Origin: DASUNQ01 sp044866775
GTDB taxonomy: Bacteria > Acidobacteriota > Thermoanaerobaculia > Multivoradales > UBA5704
DNA: 64,000 nt
Assembly: GCA_044866775.1 (NCBI GenBank)
Contig: JBIOUG010000145.1
Location: forward strand, 1 to 64,000
Reading direction: 5' to 3'
The notes beneath the pieces are model-generated. The model ran no database searches, was not told the DNA's origin, and saw nothing but the letters and a program-made list of their open reading frames with translations. Positions 53,582 to 62,216 of the stretch are shown piece after piece. Made by a program: the position numbers and the translations under genes. How positions within the stretch are numbered: the first letter of the stretch is position 1; every line of letters starts with the position of its first letter.

Positions 53582-56101
53582 ATGACGACCCGCGCGAAGT
53601 TGTCCCTCCTGCTCGCTCTGGCAGCCCTGCCGATCTTCGCCTCCGCCCTTGCCGCCGGCCCGCCGGAGGCCCTCGCGCCACCGCGGCGGTCCACGCTCAC
53701 GGCGGTCCCGCACAGCGACACGCCGCGCACGCTGGCCGCCGCCTACTACAGCCTCAAGTCCGGCCTCGACTCGACCCTCATGCTCAGCAACCAGGGTCCG
53801 CACCCGATGGCGGTCGAGATCCGGCTGTTCAGCCTCGCCGGCGAGCCCTTCGACCTCGAGCCGGTGACCTTGGCCGGCAAGGAGGTGCGCGCGTTCGACC
53901 TGCGCGCCGCCGTGCCGCCGGGCTCCGCCTTCGAGGAAGGCAGCCTGGCGGTCGCTTTCCGCGGCAAGAACCTGGAGCTCGGCGGCCTGCTCAACCTGAG
54001 CGACGCCGGGCGCAGCCTGATCTTCGACGAGGAGCTCTCGGAGCCGGCCACGATGTTCGCCTCCTCGCGGCTGGAAGGCGTCTGGTGGCTGCCCTCGCGG
54101 GCGTCGCAGATCCGTCTGGTCGTCTCCAACACCACCGACGAGCCGCTCACGGCCACGGTGCGCGTGGCCGGCACGGCGCCGAAGCCGAAGGCGCCCGCTC
54201 ACATCGCTCTGCAGCCGCACGAGACGCGTGTGCTCGGCCCGGCGGCTCTCGCCGGCGTGCGGGTCCGGTCGCTGATGCGGGTGGGCGGCGTCTCCATCGA
54301 CCACACGGGACCGCGGGGCGGGCTGCTCGCGCGCGTCTTGATCCAGAAGCCGTCGATCGGCTACTCGGACGCGATCGAGCTGTGGGACCCGGAGAAGATG
54401 GAATCGGCGAAGCTCGACGGCGCCGGGCTGCGCATCGGCCGGGCCGGCGGCTCGGCGCTGACCCAGGTGCTCGTCGCCAGGAACGTCGGACCGCGCGCCC
54501 TGGTGCTCGACGGCCGTGTCCCCTATCGGACCGCAGGTAGCCGCCAAGGAGTCGTGCACCTGCCGGCGGTCCGGCTCGCCCCCGGCGAGATCCGGGAGAT
54601 CGACCTCGCCGGCGCGCTGGCGCGGAGCGGCGTCGCGAGCGCCGCGGCGGCCGGGCTCGAGCTCGAGCACACGGACGTGCCGGGAAGTCTCGTGGCGTCG
54701 GCTCTCGCCGTCAGCGCCGACGGCACGCAGGTCTTCCGCGTGCCGCTCAGGGACGCCGCCCTCTCGAGCAGCACCGGCATCTATCCCTGGAGCCTGGAGG
54801 GCGGCTCGACCGCCGTCGTCTACATCAAGAACACGACCGGCGAGCCCCACCGCTACTCGCTGCACCTCGACTTCGCGGGCGGGCCCTGGGTGCTCGGGCT
54901 GCAAACCGTGCCCGCGCAGCAGACGGTGGCGATCGACCTGCGCGCGCTGCGCGACCGGCAGGTGCCGGACGTCTACGGCAAGACGATCCCCCGGCAGGTG
55001 ACGGCCGGCAAGGCCCAGTGGTCGATGAGCGGCCCGGTGCAGAACACGCTCGTCGGGCGCGTCGAGCAGGTGGACCTCGCCCGCGGCATGAGCTTCACGG
55101 CGGCGTGCGGCGCCTGCTGCCCGAACAGCACGATCGACGCCTGGATGGACCCGTCCTTCGTCTCGGGCTTCCTGGGCGGCACCAGCCAGTTCACGGTGTG
55201 GACGGTCGAGGAGGACTGCTTCGGCTCCACGCTGCCCTGGTATCCCACCAGCGCATGGTTCTTCTCCACCAACCCATCGGTCGCGACGGTCACCTCGAAC
55301 GGCTTCGCCGAGGCCGTCGGCCCGGGGACGACGTTCATCCGGGCGGACTACCCGGGCGTCGTCTACCGCAACTGCGCGGCCGAAGCCGGCAACGAGGAGT
55401 ACTGCTGCGACCAGTCCGACATGGTGATCCCCTGCGAGGCCGAGTGCCAGGTGAAGCCCACGGTGAAGATCGTCTTCACCGGCTCGGGCGTGCCCTTGCG
55501 CGAGGGCAACTCAGGCACCAACTCCGTCACCATGAAGGCCCAGGCCGATTTCCTCGGCGGCACCTACCTGTGGTCCACGACCAGCAACAAAGTCACCCTC
55601 TCCAACACGGACCAGGAGGTGGTCACCGTCACCGCCGCCTCCGAGAGCGCCGCCGAGAACGACGTCACCATCAAGGTGACCTTCACCATCGAGGGGCAGA
55701 CCGCCACGGCCGAGAAGGCGATCACCGTCCAGAAGCCGACCTCCTTCGGGTTCGCCTCCTACGGCACCGCCAACAACGCCGCGGAGAACTGCCCGACCGG
55801 CTCGCAAGGAAAGGTGAAGGACATCAACTGGCAGCTCAAGGACAAGTTCGGCAAGGACATCCAGTTCGCGCTCCCGCTCTCGAGCACGATGCCGATCAGC
55901 TCGAATGGGTGCAATCTGACGCTCAGCGGCGTCGGATCGTCCAGCACCACGTCGGCCGGCCTCTGGGCGCACCACTATCACTTCTGCACCAGCCGCTGCC
56001 CCTGCTCGACGACGGGCACGCAGAAATACATCGTCAACGGCTTCGAGATCGCCCTTCCCTTCACCTTCGCCTGCGACGGGATTACGGTGGCGGGAAAGTA
56101 A
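53582..56101 (+). CDS. Large secreted protein of unknown function
   Basis: Protein of 839 residues with a signal peptide (about 1-25, LLLALAALPIFASALAA). Residues 40-490 form repetitive beta modules (SGLDSTLMLSNQGPHPMAVE, VWWLPSRASQIRLVVSNTTD, TAVVYIKNTTGEPHRYSLHL) resembling CARDB-like adhesive folds. Then comes a cysteine cluster (CGACCPNSTIDAW) and a Big2-like Ig segment (WFFSTNPSVATVTSNGFAEA). A second Ig-like domain follows (YLWSTTSNKVTLSNTDQEVV) and a Cys-rich end (CTSRCPCSTTG). No overall family was recognised. It is probably surface exposed. Confidence 0.75.
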   Translation: MTTRAKLSLLLALAALPIFASALAAGPPEALAPPRRSTLTAVPHSDTPRTLAAAYYSLKSGLDSTLMLSNQGPHPMAVEIRLFSLAGEPFDLEPVTLAGKEVRAFDLRAAVPPGSAFEEGSLAVAFRGKNLELGGLLNLSDAGRSLIFDEELSEPATMFASSRLEGVWWLPSRASQIRLVVSNTTDEPLTATVRVAGTAPKPKAPAHIALQPHETRVLGPAALAGVRVRSLMRVGGVSIDHTGPRGGLLARVLIQKPSIGYSDAIELWDPEKMESAKLDGAGLRIGRAGGSALTQVLVARNVGPRALVLDGRVPYRTAGSRQGVVHLPAVRLAPGEIREIDLAGALARSGVASAAAAGLELEHTDVPGSLVASALAVSADGTQVFRVPLRDAALSSSTGIYPWSLEGGSTAVVYIKNTTGEPHRYSLHLDFAGGPWVLGLQTVPAQQTVAIDLRALRDRQVPDVYGKTIPRQVTAGKAQWSMSGPVQNTLVGRVEQVDLARGMSFTAACGACCPNSTIDAWMDPSFVSGFLGGTSQFTVWTVEEDCFGSTLPWYPTSAWFFSTNPSVATVTSNGFAEAVGPGTTFIRADYPGVVYRNCAAEAGNEEYCCDQSDMVIPCEAECQVKPTVKIVFTGSGVPLREGNSGTNSVTMKAQADFLGGTYLWSTTSNKVTLSNTDQEVVTVTAASESAAENDVTIKVTFTIEGQTATAEKAITVQKPTSFGFASYGTANNAAENCPTGSQGKVKDINWQLKDKFGKDIQFALPLSSTMPISSNGCNLTLSGVGSSSTTSAGLWAHHYHFCTSRCPCSTTGTQKYIVNGFEIALPFTFACDGITVAGK

Positions 56102-56107
56102 CCGGGG

Positions 56108-56573
56108 TCAGGCGGTCAGCGACCGATTGAGCTCCGTGCGGAAGGTGGCCGGATCGAGGCCCGACTCCGGGCCCGCGACGTAGCATTCCCAGAGATCCGG
56201 GCCATTGGCCGCGATCCAGGCATCGAACTCGCCCCAGGCGGTGCCGAGACCCTCGTAGGGGCCGTGGTAGACCGTCCGCGCCACCGTCGCGGCGGGCAAT
56301 TGGCCGAGCTGAACGCGGCCCATGGCCGCGACCGGCGCCGCGACGGGCACCCCAATCTCGAAATCGAAGATGGCCGGGTCCATCCTCAGGTGGTGCGAGA
56401 ACCATGGCCCGGTAGTGGCGATGCCCTGGGCGGCGACGGCGTCCATCAAACTCGCGGTAGCCCGGACCCATGACATTCCGGATCTCCTCCCGCGGAATGG
56501 TGAGGTGGATGACGGCGGACCGCCGCCTAACAGTCAGGCTGCCGCGGAGTGAAGGAAAAGGCGGCTTGTCCAA
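56108..56573 (-). pseudogene. Frameshifted GyrI-like effector-binding protein
   Basis: The first frame encodes AVIHLTIPREEIRNVMGPGY; after a T-run (three T's at 56448-56450 on the minus strand) the sense continues in the next frame as MDAVAAQGIATTGPWFSHHL, FDFEIGVPV and RTVYHGPYEGLGTAWGEFDA to 56108. Removing one T restores a single gene of the GyrI-like/AraC effector-binding family of normal length. This is either a recent frameshift or an assembly error. The TTG 56573 start is weakly supported. Confidence 0.8.
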
Positions 56574-56589
56574 GGGCTTGGCCGTAAGG

Positions 56590-57291
56590 TCAGAACGACC
56601 CGGGCATGCTGGACATGCTGATGGTCAGGAGATACGCCGAGGTAACGGGCTCGCCCTTGACACGGGCCGGAGTGAAGCGCCACTGGCGAAGGTAGTCAAA
56701 GACCGCGAAGGCGTGGAGAGGAAGGGCCTTCGCCGACACCAGGACGGGCTGCGTCGGATAGCCTTCCTCGTCGACCAAGACCTCGACGCTGACGTCCGCG
56801 CGCGCGAGGGCGGCGGCCGGCCCGAAGACGTCTTTCGACGGTCTGGGACGTAGCGCCACCGTGACCGAGTCGCCGGCGACGACTTCGCCGCTCGGCAGGC
56901 GCACTTCGCCGCGTTCGAGCTTGTCTTTTGCCGTGGAGAGGGCGGTCCTTGGCGGCGGCAGCTCCAGGAGGAGGTTGCTGGCGCGGAACGGAGGGAGGAG
57001 GGCCAGAGCGCGCGTCGTGTCCATCGCCACAGCCGTGAACCACCACCACGTCGCGGCACGCTGATCCCCCGCACCGCTGGCGATGGCGGCGCAGTAGGCG
57101 GCCTTCTCGGCGTACTGCGCGGCCGAGAGCTGGCGGCGGTCGGGCCGCCGGGCTTCGACGGCGGCCAGCCCCTCGCACGCGGCCGAGCCAGCTTGCCAAT
57201 CGCGGGCCGCCACGGCTTGCTGCAGGGGGTCGGATGCGTGCGCCGGCGTGGCGAGAGACGCCAGCAGCAGCGCGGGTAGAACGATCTTCAT
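56590..57291 (-). CDS. TonB C-terminal-domain protein
   Basis: Protein of 233 residues with a signal peptide (MKIVLPALLLASLATPAHA). The C-terminal 90 residues form a TonB_C-like domain: ADVSVEVLVDEEGYPTQPVL and FDYLRQWRFTPARVKGEPV, where YLRQWRFTPA is the familiar TonB box partner motif. It lacks a transmembrane anchor and the Pro-rich linker, so it is not a classical TonB and may be a periplasmic partner. It overlaps the DUF2277 gene by 4 bp. Confidence 0.78.
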   Translation of the reverse strand: MKIVLPALLLASLATPAHASDPLQQAVAARDWQAGSAACEGLAAVEARRPDRRQLSAAQYAEKAAYCAAIASGAGDQRAATWWWFTAVAMDTTRALALLPPFRASNLLLELPPPRTALSTAKDKLERGEVRLPSGEVVAGDSVTVALRPRPSKDVFGPAAALARADVSVEVLVDEEGYPTQPVLVSAKALPLHAFAVFDYLRQWRFTPARVKGEPVTSAYLLTISMSSMPGSF

Positions 57292-57581
57292 CGCCGAGGA
57301 GCGGGCGCATCCGCCGCGGGAAAGCGAACCGCGTTCCGGGCGCGGGCCTTCGAAGCCTCGACCTCTCGGTCGCGCGGCGGAGCGTTGGTCACCAGGGAGT
57401 CGAGCAGCTCGCGCGCGACCTGGGTCACCTGGTCGACGGCGCGATTGAAGGCAGCTTCGTTGGCCTTGGACGGCCGCGTGAAGCCGCTCAGCTTGCGGAC
57501 GAACTGCAGGGCCGACGCGCGGACCTCATCGTCCGTGGCCGGCGGCGCGAAGTTGTGCAGGGTCTTGATGTTGCGGCACAT
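57288..57581 (-). CDS. DUF2277 family protein
   Basis: Protein of 97 residues that begins MCRNIKTLHNFAPPATDDEV, the nearly invariant N-terminus of DUF2277, followed by SALQFVRKLSGFTRPSKANE. The C-terminal tail is charged. Its function is unknown; it is a common single-domain bacterial protein. It overlaps the TonB-like gene in ATGA, so the two are translationally coupled. Confidence 0.9.
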   Translation of the reverse strand: MCRNIKTLHNFAPPATDDEVRASALQFVRKLSGFTRPSKANEAAFNRAVDQVTQVARELLDSLVTNAPPRDREVEASKARARNAVRFPAADAPAPRR

Positions 57582-57635
57582 CTGGAGCTCTCCTCGCCAT
57601 CTGTCTGAGCGCGCGATTATACCCCGCGGCCGTGC

Positions 57636-58148
57636 TCACTTGGCGACCTTCACGATGGTCTCCCACGTGCGGGTCGTGACCTCCTTGCCGAACGTCTTCT
57701 CGATGAGCGTCATGAAGACCGGTCCCTTCGGAGTCCGGACGTAGGCGGTGAAGGCCTCGCGGTCCTTCACGCTCAGGATGCGGGCGCCTTCGAGCTCGAT
57801 CGGTAGCTCGAGCCCGGTTTCCGGCCTGGCGCGAAGGAAGGTGACGACGCGCTTCGCGCCCGGCGGCAGCCGGAAGGCCTGGTATGGGTCGGCGGCGAGG
57901 ATCGCGCGCAGCGCCTCGACTGGACGCACGATCGTCGGGAAGGCACGGCCGAGCCGCTCCTTCATCGCCGCCTCGGCCCGGCGCTCGAGCGCTGCCTCCG
58001 GCGCCCTGGCCGCGCTGAAGACCACGTTGCCGCTCGCGAGGACTGTCTTCACGTCGGTGAATCCTGCCGCCTCGAACGCCGCCTTCAGCTCCGGCATCTT
58101 GGCGTTCATCGGCATGACGCCGCGAAGGAACGCCGCGTAGCGTGGCAT
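57636..58148 (-). CDS. DUF1697 family protein
   Basis: Protein of 170 residues with the family pattern YAAFLRGVMPMNAKMPELKA, FTDVKTVLASGNVVFSA, and a C-terminal KTFGKEVTTRTWETIVKVAK. Usually the first motif reads LRGINVGG; here LRGVMPMN is slightly divergent. Function unknown. GGAGGG lies about 10 bases before ATG 58148. The longer frame upstream is a shadow of the next gene. Confidence 0.87.
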   Translation of the reverse strand: MPRYAAFLRGVMPMNAKMPELKAAFEAAGFTDVKTVLASGNVVFSAARAPEAALERRAEAAMKERLGRAFPTIVRPVEALRAILAADPYQAFRLPPGAKRVVTFLRARPETGLELPIELEGARILSVKDREAFTAYVRTPKGPVFMTLIEKTFGKEVTTRTWETIVKVAK

Positions 58149-58262
58149 CGTCGCCGGCCCTCCGCAGGAGTCGCCGCCGCGGCGGAACCGCCGCGGCGCC
58201 ACGCCGGCGACGGATCCGACCCGCGGATGAAGTGCGTCCGCGCGGTATCTTACAGGCGACGC

Positions 58263-59018
58263 ATGGCGCTCCGTAGGCCTCCCCTGCTGGCGGTCGCCCT
58301 CAACGGCTCCCGCGACCACCCGCAAGTCCCCCGGACACCGGGTGAGCTTGCCGCAGCGGCGGGCGCCTGCGTCGCGGCCGGAGCGCGCGTCCTTCACCTG
58401 CACCCCTACGATGCCTCGGGCCGCGAAACCCTGGCGCCCGAGCCGTGCGCGGCAGCGCTGCGCGCGGTCCGTGCCGCGTGCCCCGGCGTCCCGGTCTCGC
58501 TGAGCACGTCGGCGGCGATCGAGGCCGATCCACAGCGGCGCCTGGAGCTGGTGGCGAGCTGGACGGCGCTTCCCGAGCTGGTCACCGCCAATCAGGGGGA
58601 GGCCGGCATCGCCGCGCTCTGCGAGCACCTCATCGCACGCGGAGTGGGGATCGAGGCCGGCCTGCTCAGTCTTGCCGACGCCGAGGCGTTCGTTCGCTCG
58701 GGGCTCGTGGACCGTTGCGTTCGCGTCCTCGTCGAGCCCCTCGATGCGGACCCCCGAGAGGCCGTCGCCCACGCTGCCGCCATGGAGGACGTCCTCATTG
58801 CCGCCGCGGTCGCCCTCGAGCAGGTCCATCACGGCGATGGCCTCGCGAGCTGGGCCGTCAGCGCGCGGGCGCTGGAGCGTGGGCACGGCATGCGCACCGG
58901 TCTCGAGGACACGCCCGTCCTTCCCGACGGCCGTCCGGCCGCCGACAACACCGCTCTGGTCCGCGCCGCGGCGGCGATGATCGGCGAGTTGGCCCGGAGT
59001 GGTGGCGGTCGAGGCTAA
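58263..59018 (+). CDS. BKACE (DUF849) beta-keto acid cleavage enzyme
   Basis: Zn-dependent TIM-barrel enzyme of 251 residues condensing a beta-keto acid with acetyl-CoA. Signatures are LLAVALNGSRDHPQVPRTPGEL, the metal site VLHLHPYDASGRETL, TANQGEAGIAALCEHLIARG, and the C-terminal MRTGLEDTPVLPDGRPAADN. It is slightly shorter than most relatives (about 270-310). TATCTT precedes the ATG by 11 bases with no ribosome site. The substrate cannot be fixed from sequence. Confidence 0.85.
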   Translation: MALRRPPLLAVALNGSRDHPQVPRTPGELAAAAGACVAAGARVLHLHPYDASGRETLAPEPCAAALRAVRAACPGVPVSLSTSAAIEADPQRRLELVASWTALPELVTANQGEAGIAALCEHLIARGVGIEAGLLSLADAEAFVRSGLVDRCVRVLVEPLDADPREAVAHAAAMEDVLIAAAVALEQVHHGDGLASWAVSARALERGHGMRTGLEDTPVLPDGRPAADNTALVRAAAAMIGELARSGGGRG

Positions 59019-59644
59019 CGGTCGCCGCGAGCGGCCCGCCCACGTGTCGACGACGCCATCAGCGCGAGAGCCGCCGCGGCGGCGAGCCGGTGGTCGGTCG
59101 ACCAGGGTTTGCCGGCCGCGCGGCCGATGCCGGAGAGCAGGGGCTTGAGGGCTGGGACGGTGGTGCCCAGCGCCTCAGCCGCGTGTTGATAGAGGTCGCG
59201 CTCAGGGAAGAGCGTCGCGGAGATGCCGTGCGCCAGGAGGGCCTCTGCGAGAGCGCTGCGGAAGAGCCGACCTTCGAGGCCGTGCGCCCGCATGTGCGGA
59301 TGCCTGATCGTCAGCGGGTCGGTGAGGCTGCCGACGACCAACGCCGCCGCAGTGACGTGCAGCCCCTGCGAACCCCAGTCGCTGACGGCCTGCGCCACCG
59401 ACGCCTCGGCCGCACGAGCGACGGCTTGGAGCCGCGGGCCGAGGCGGGCTTCGTCCTGCTCGAGAGTGCCGAAGCCCGCGTGGTACGGCTGGGTGGTCGC
59501 GGGATCCTCGGGATCTGCCAGTAGGAGGTCGCGACGGTCGAGGAGCCTGGGAGCGCCCTCTCCGGCGGAGACGAGGACCGCGACCGCTCGACCCGAGCGG
59601 ACCTTGCAGCCAAGGACCGCGCTCTCTCCCGTTGTGCCAGACAA
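59015..59644 (-). CDS. Conserved hypothetical protein
   Basis: Protein of 209 residues that I do not recognise. Distinct stretches are LLDRRDLLLADPEDP, TAAALVVGSLTDPLTIRHPHMRAHGLEG and LFRSALAEALLAHGI; AGKPWSTDHRLAAAAALALM closes it. Histidine-rich HPHMRAH and the alternation of strands and helices suggest an enzyme-like alpha/beta fold. It overlaps the convergent BKACE gene by 4 bp. Confidence 0.65.
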   Translation of the reverse strand: MSGTTGESAVLGCKVRSGRAVAVLVSAGEGAPRLLDRRDLLLADPEDPATTQPYHAGFGTLEQDEARLGPRLQAVARAAEASVAQAVSDWGSQGLHVTAAALVVGSLTDPLTIRHPHMRAHGLEGRLFRSALAEALLAHGISATLFPERDLYQHAAEALGTTVPALKPLLSGIGRAAGKPWSTDHRLAAAAALALMASSTRGRAARGDR

Positions 59645-59653
59645 GCCGGGCTC

Positions 59654-59773
59654 CTAAGAGCGCCGTGCGAACTTCAGGTGCGTCACCTTGGGCGCCGCGA
59701 CCGTCCGCACGAGCTGCGCGGCACTCGCTCCGCCGGCGAGCGACATCGAGATCCTGAGGCGCAGCCTGGACAC
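59654..59773 (-). pseudogene. Internally deleted DHFR/RibD-like gene
   Basis: The 39-codon frame joins the standard start of this family (LRLRISMSL, normally continuing DGFVAGP) directly to its standard end (LVRTVAAPKVTHLKFARR, normally the last 18 or so residues). The roughly 150 residues in between are missing, so this is an in-frame deletion derivative of a dihydrofolate-reductase-like protein. It is probably inactive. The following 59774-59889 shows coding-like fragments in changing frames but no clear gene. Confidence 0.55.
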
Positions 59774-59889
59774 GCTCACTCCGCCGAACCTTCCATCGCC
59801 GCCAGCATCCCACGATCCTGCTCCAGCCGGCCCTGGAGCAGCGCCAGGAGCTCGCCTTCTCGCTGTCCATGACCGTCTCCTCCAGTCCT

Positions 59890-60492
59890 CTACTCGCAGA
59901 CCTCATTCTCGAGTGGGTAGTCGTCCCAGGGACTCTGCTGGTTCAGCGTGCAGGTATCGGTGCCGAAGAGAAACGAGCGCCAGGCCGCCCAAGACCAGAA
60001 ACCCGTCTCATTCTCGCCCGTACACTGCTGCCCGCTCGTGCCGTTGATGTAGACCCAATTCGCGGCAGAGCTCGGGTAGCTGATCTGGCACTCGGACTCG
60101 TACGTGCAGTCGTAACTGCACTCGTAAGCACCTGCTATGTATGGGGCTCTACAGATAACTACGGGCGAGGATGGAAAACACCACTGCCTCATCCTTTCGG
60201 GGTTCGACCCGTCTTCCATCACACAACTACAGTCCGGGTCGCCCACGCTGCAAGAGACAGTCCCCCATGCGCAGCAGGGCGCTCCATAGCAGGTGTTCCA
60301 GCTATAGGACGAGCTGGGCGATTGGCCGGCGTTATATTCACAGAGGCACGCGGCGTCGTCATGACCTTCGCCGCACGTATTGCCGCACCATTGCGCCTTG
60401 ACATTGACCCATTGGCCCTCCTGTGCGTGCGCCGTCCCGAGCGCTGACGCCGCGACAACCAAAGTCCCAAGCAAAAGACCTCGATTCCACAT
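59890..60492 (-). CDS. Secreted cysteine-rich protein
   Basis: Protein of 200 residues with a clean signal peptide (1-23, VVAASALGTAHAQ). The mature part has 18 cysteines in small clusters (WCGNTCG, ACLCEY, CYGAPCC, CSVGDPDCSC, ECSYDCTYESECQ) with many Tyr, Trp and Ser, predicting a disulfide-stabilised extracellular protein. No family was recognised. Codon usage is markedly less GC-rich than the neighbours, suggesting transfer. Confidence 0.7.
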   Translation of the reverse strand: MWNRGLLLGTLVVAASALGTAHAQEGQWVNVKAQWCGNTCGEGHDDAACLCEYNAGQSPSSSYSWNTCYGAPCCAWGTVSCSVGDPDCSCVMEDGSNPERMRQWCFPSSPVVICRAPYIAGAYECSYDCTYESECQISYPSSAANWVYINGTSGQQCTGENETGFWSWAAWRSFLFGTDTCTLNQQSPWDDYPLENEVCE

Positions 60493-60550
60493 AGGTGCGC
60501 TCCTGTCTACCGCCCAATTGGCGGGTGGCTAACCGCTGCTCTCAACCCTA

Positions 60551-60755
60551 TCAGCTCTGTGAGTGAGACCGACGCCGCCGGCGCGCTCGGGAGGCGAAGG
60601 CGTGTCCCGCCCACGTGCTGGCCAGGCCGTGAAGCGGCGAGTAGGCTGCCCACACGGACTCCGCCCACCGCCGCACGGCTGCCCCGTGCTCCGCCGGCGT
60701 CTTCGCGCCGACCATGTCCGCAATCGTCAGGTCGCCGCGAAACGAAGGTCGTGGC
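60551..60755 (-). pseudogene. C-terminal remnant of a DUF5946-like gene
   Basis: This frame encodes FRGDLTIADMVGAKTPAEHG and RRWAESVWAAYSPLHGLAS, matching the pattern 'l tiaDv..A.t.aEH...vr.WaesVW.aw.pHh' of DUF5946 C-termini. No start or N-terminal two-thirds is present. It lies next to, but not in frame with, the 89-residue gene upstream. Confidence 0.5.
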
Positions 60756-60764
60756 GTGCCGCGA

Positions 60765-61034
60765 TCATGGCCGATACGGCTCAGCGGAGCGGGGTGCGTC
60801 AGGCAGTTGCTCGTCGAGCGACTGGCGGTACTGCAGACACCCGCGGAGGAACTCCGGCCACGTGGGAACCGCCGGCAGCGTGTCGGTCTTCTCGGGCAGC
60901 AGGCCCCAGAGCGCCGGGTGGTGCCAGCAGAGCTGATGGCCGGTGCTGTCACGGTGCACCCGGATTCCCGCGCGCAGCCGTCTCGCCTCGGCGATCAACT
61001 GGTCGCGTGTCATCGCTTCGAGGTCCTCGTCCAT
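60765..61034 (-). CDS. Small conserved hypothetical protein
   Basis: Protein of 89 residues starting MDEDLEAMTRDQLIAEARRL, then HRDSTGHQLCWHHPALWGLL and WPEFLRGCLQYRQSLDEQL. The HxxCWHHP arrangement could bind a metal. It resembles a widely distributed short protein of unknown function that I recall but cannot name. Its start lies 12 bp after the upstream membrane-protein gene. Confidence 0.7.
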   Translation of the reverse strand: MDEDLEAMTRDQLIAEARRLRAGIRVHRDSTGHQLCWHHPALWGLLPEKTDTLPAVPTWPEFLRGCLQYRQSLDEQLPDAPRSAEPYRP

Positions 61035-61046
61035 GACGTCTCCGTG

Positions 61047-61433
61047 TCACGCCGCGGCCCAGACGTGGTAGCCGAGGAGCGCCGCGAGGGCCAGGAACAG
61101 CACTCCCGGGACGATGAAGAGGTGGGCCCGCTCGTGGGACGGGATCTGGAGCTTGCGCAGGCCGAACGCCGGGAAGGCGAAGTAGATGACGGCCTTGACG
61201 ACCTGCGCCCAGCCGACGAGCGTCAGCACCAGCGGGATACCCGACCACACGTTGTGGAAGGCGACCACGATCGAGCCGAAGAGGAGGCTCAGGAAGGCCG
61301 TGGCGAAGACGCCGGGCTCGCCGCGCTCGCGCAGCAGCGCGAAGAAGTCGACCCACGCATGCGGCCGCAGCACGTGCGAGAGGCCGATGACGGCGAACTG
61401 GATCACCGCGTAGATCTGGATTGCGCGTTCCAA
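61047..61433 (-). CDS. Small four-helix membrane protein
   Basis: Protein of 128 residues with hydrophobic segments at about 5-22, 42-62, 66-90 and 104-126. RPHAWVDFFALLRERGEPG lies between helices 1 and 2 and may face the cytoplasm. It resembles small conserved inner-membrane proteins of unknown function. It is the first gene of a minus-strand pair with the 89-residue protein. Confidence 0.65.
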   Translation of the reverse strand: MERAIQIYAVIQFAVIGLSHVLRPHAWVDFFALLRERGEPGVFATAFLSLLFGSIVVAFHNVWSGIPLVLTLVGWAQVVKAVIYFAFPAFGLRKLQIPSHERAHLFIVPGVLFLALAALLGYHVWAAA

Positions 61434-61741
61434 GAGACCGCCTCCCGGCCAGGTCGGTCATCCCGGCGAGCTGGCCCTCGCCTCAGCGCGCGACATCGGG
61501 AGGGCCGGCACCCGCGGCAGGCGCCGCCTCGGCGAGCCTCAGACTAGCTACCGATGCGGCCTGAAGGCAACTGCGCGCTCCGCCCAGGTACGGGCCGGCC
61601 GTGAAGCGTTGCCCTTGGGGAGATCACGTCACCGCTCCTTGCCGGCGCAGGCAGCGCCGTCACTGCGGCGCGTCGAGGAGTAGCGAACCCAGGCGGAGTA
61701 CTACGTGGTTTCGGAGCCCATGGCGTCTGGTCGTCCGCGGG
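61434..61741. other. 308-bp gap with no recognised feature
   Basis: I see no convincing open frame, hairpin, promoter or repeat here. Short stretches of the small membrane protein's 5' leader may lie at its left end. Confidence 0.5.
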
Positions 61742-62155
61742 TCAGCTCGTCGCCTGCTGGTCGCGGCCCGGTTTGGCCGCGGCGAGGGCCTTCTCGATCG
61801 TGATCGCCATTTCACGCGCCTCCCTGGCCAGCACTCGCGCGAGCTGCGCCAGCTCCCGCACGCGCGCGTCGCCGTCGCACTCGACGCGGTCCCTGCCGGC
61901 CTCCCGCAGGAAGCCGTGGAGGTGGCGCAGCTCCTTGGCGGCGGCGCCGAGATCGCGGCCGGTGTCGTCGGCGCCGCGGTCCTGGAAGGGCTGCGCCTCG
62001 AGCGAGAGGTCGTAGAGCAATTGGCCGAACGGGCGCAGGGCGGTCTCGATGAGCTCGTCGGTGAAGAAGACGAGCATCGTCTCGCGGAAGGCGCCCTGGT
62101 CGTCCCAGGGGGCTTGCTTGGGCGGGCGCTGAATCGCCCCTCGCTGCGGGCTCAT
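61742..62155 (-). CDS. Hypothetical protein, helical
   Basis: Protein of 137 residues I do not recognise. It is predicted mostly helical with a long charged C-terminal helix (ARVRELAQLARVLAREAREM). MLVFFTDELIETALRPFGQL is a distinctive N-terminal part. GAGGA lies 8 bases before ATG 62155. It is 61 bp downstream of the coiled-coil gene and probably in the same operon under the dyad array. Confidence 0.6.
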   Translation of the reverse strand: MSPQRGAIQRPPKQAPWDDQGAFRETMLVFFTDELIETALRPFGQLLYDLSLEAQPFQDRGADDTGRDLGAAAKELRHLHGFLREAGRDRVECDGDARVRELAQLARVLAREAREMAITIEKALAAAKPGRDQQATS

Positions 62156-62216
62156 GACGTTGTCCTCGATCAGGAAGCGGCGTGCCGGCGGGGGGTGGCC
62201 CCACCGGCACGGGTTG

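Noticed and set aside
61434..61741. Possible small genes in the gap
   Set aside because: Frames are open by composition only; no ribosome site, no natural-looking protein.
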